Under the pieces are notes generated by a model. The model had not been told where the DNA came from and did not search any database. It saw nothing but the letters and a program-made list of their open reading frames with translations. Positions 5,423 to 6,025 of a stretch of DNA of 6,025 bases are shown here, one piece after another. The position numbers and the translations under genes were made by a program. Source of the DNA: CBDUBU01 sp965365465 (GTDB taxonomy: Bacteria > Bacteroidota > Rhodothermia > Rhodothermales > DASSAV01); contig CBDUBU010000260.1 of NCBI GenBank assembly GCA_965365465.1, forward strand, positions 1 to 6,025, in the 5' to 3' direction. Numbering within the stretch: position 1 is the first letter of the stretch; the number at the start of each line of letters is the position of its first letter.

Positions 5423-5449
5423 ATTATATCGTGGTATACGCATTGTCAA
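5423..5449 (-). promoter_or_regulatory. Consensus promoter, minus strand
   Basis: TTGACA (5449-5444) and TATAAT (5428-5423) are both perfect housekeeping-sigma hexamers on the minus strand, separated by 15 bases, two short of optimal. The predicted start is near 5416. The region is AT-rich relative to its surroundings. It drives the leader RNA and, on readthrough, the synthase gene. Confidence 0.65.
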
Positions 5450-5635
5450 GTAGTTTCATGCGATCTTCTTTAATTGTGCCAACAACTTGTTTTACAACAG
5501 GAAGTCCTCCAGAAGCAGCACAACACGCTCTGTGCGGCGCGGCCTCCTCGAGCCGAACTATGGTGCAGAAATTGCCCAACCGCCGAAGGCTTCCAGCATA
5601 TCTCATATCCCTTCATCACATATACCGCTAGATTC
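5450..5635. other. Upstream region of the 70-residue orphan gene
   Basis: No gene is convincing here. The TTGTCA at 5443-5448 on the plus strand overlaps the minus-strand -35 and could serve a divergent promoter, but the nearest -10-like hexamer (TTTAAT, 5469-5474) is 20 bases away, so this is weak. Reading frames that span this stretch on either strand look non-coding. Confidence 0.3.
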
Positions 5636-5848
5636 ATGGAGAGACAGATCGCAAACCATTACCGACAGGGCGCTGAAACAGGCGTCATAAACCTTCGCCT
5701 GCTGCAAGTTGCGGGAGGAGATACTGCTTTTGCAGAGAAACTGCGTGAACTGATGTGGCAGATGTACAGCGAGGCTGGCCTGCCGATGGGAGTTTCAGAG
5801 GAGGGCATGTATGCATGGTGGACGCATACACAAGCTCTAAGCCTCTAG
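5636..5848 (+). CDS. Orphan 70-residue protein, function unknown
   Basis: The protein starts MERQIANHYRQGAE and has a helical centre (AFAEKLRELMWQMYSEAG) and a Trp/Tyr-rich end (EEGMYAWWTHTQALSL). It is soluble, without signal peptide, membrane helix or metal-binding motif. I place the start at the ATG at 5636 because the frame upstream (to 5474) is compositionally odd and rich in Arg, Cys and Pro. No ribosome binding site is evident. It is divergent from the synthase and its leader, and converges on the partial gene at 5969. I do not recognise the family, and no role can be inferred beyond position. Confidence 0.5.
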   Translation: MERQIANHYRQGAETGVINLRLLQVAGGDTAFAEKLRELMWQMYSEAGLPMGVSEEGMYAWWTHTQALSL

Positions 5849-5891
5849 AGAGGAGAGGGGCAGGAGAGGATTTTAATTCTTCCAGGGTGTA

Positions 5892-5907
5892 GAAAAGAAA
5901 CCTTTTC
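5892..5907. other. AT-rich hairpin between convergent genes
   Basis: GAAAAG (5892-5897) pairs with CTTTTC (5902-5907) across a 4-base AAAC loop, in the gap between the converging genes that end at 5848 and 5969. The stem is weak and no long T-run follows, so at most it is a poor terminator. On the minus strand a longer GGGAG...CTCCC pairing (5941-5937 and 5917-5913) precedes a T-rich stretch and could help end the right-hand gene. Confidence 0.25.
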
Positions 5908-5968
5908 ACGAGGGAGGGGCCGGCATCGCCTGTTTCTCCCAGAGAGCAGAAGGGAAACCCCCGGCATT

Positions 5969-6025
5969 TCAGCGTTCTCGCTGGAGCCAGAACAGCAGCA
6001 GATCGTCGCCAAACTCCGCCCGCTC
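5969..6025 (-). CDS. C-terminal end of an unrecognised protein, cut by the right edge
   Basis: The minus strand is open from the window edge to TGA at 5971-5969, encoding the last 18 residues ERAEFGDDLLLFWLQRER. The amphipathic, charged character and GC-ending codons look coding. Eighteen residues are not enough to name a family. The frame is the only one that reads smoothly here, and the gene converges on the 70-residue orphan gene. Confidence 0.5.
   Translation of the reverse strand, partial: ERAEFGDDLLLFWLQRER

Noticed and set aside
5424..5606. Minus-strand 60-residue frame overlapping the promoter
   Set aside because: It contains both promoter hexamers and ends just inside the -10 element. 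It looks like a chance frame.

Overview
The window looks like a moderately GC-rich bacterial chromosome segment with single-copy genes and no insertion sequence, integrase, CRISPR array, tRNA or rRNA that I can see. Most starts (2415, 2687, 3646, 5225, 5636) have no clear Shine-Dalgarno sequence, and the one identifiable enzyme is a serine-palmitoyltransferase-like alpha-oxoamine synthase. Both points fit the Bacteroidota/Rhodothermota side of the tree. A near-perfect TTGACA/TATAAT promoter is less typical of Bacteroidota, so the placement is tentative.

Layout, left to right. (1) 1-283: probable start of a minus-strand gene running off the left edge, just downstream of an intrinsic terminator (307-339). 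(2) 284-800: a long stretch without a convincing gene, with a GC-rich hairpin, a 13-base direct repeat and a weaker hairpin. (3) 801-980: a small single-pass membrane protein on plus, convergent with (4) 1036-2415: a soluble two-PAS histidine kinase on minus. (5) 2416-2686: divergent promoter region carrying the same 10-base motif, in opposite orientation, facing each gene. (6) 2687-3403: a NarL/FixJ-type response regulator, the likely partner of the kinase. (7) 3646-3894: an 82-residue orphan protein. (8) 3921-5225: the alpha-oxoamine synthase on minus. (9) 5226-5449: its unusual leader: a consensus promoter, about 165 bases of structured RNA and a textbook intrinsic terminator ending 28 bases before the start codon. 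(10) 5636-5848: a 70-residue orphan protein. (11) 5969-6025: the C-terminal end of a minus-strand gene entering from the right.

Functionally, kinase and regulator form a divergently transcribed cytoplasmic two-component system whose input is likely read by PAS domains. The alpha-oxoamine synthase would condense an amino acid (by analogy serine) with an acyl-CoA, as in sphingolipid synthesis. The most interesting item is the leader of that gene, which looks like a transcription attenuator or a terminated small RNA. A short reading frame runs through the terminator and stops 4 bases before the enzyme's start. I do not recognise this leader as any known riboswitch class.
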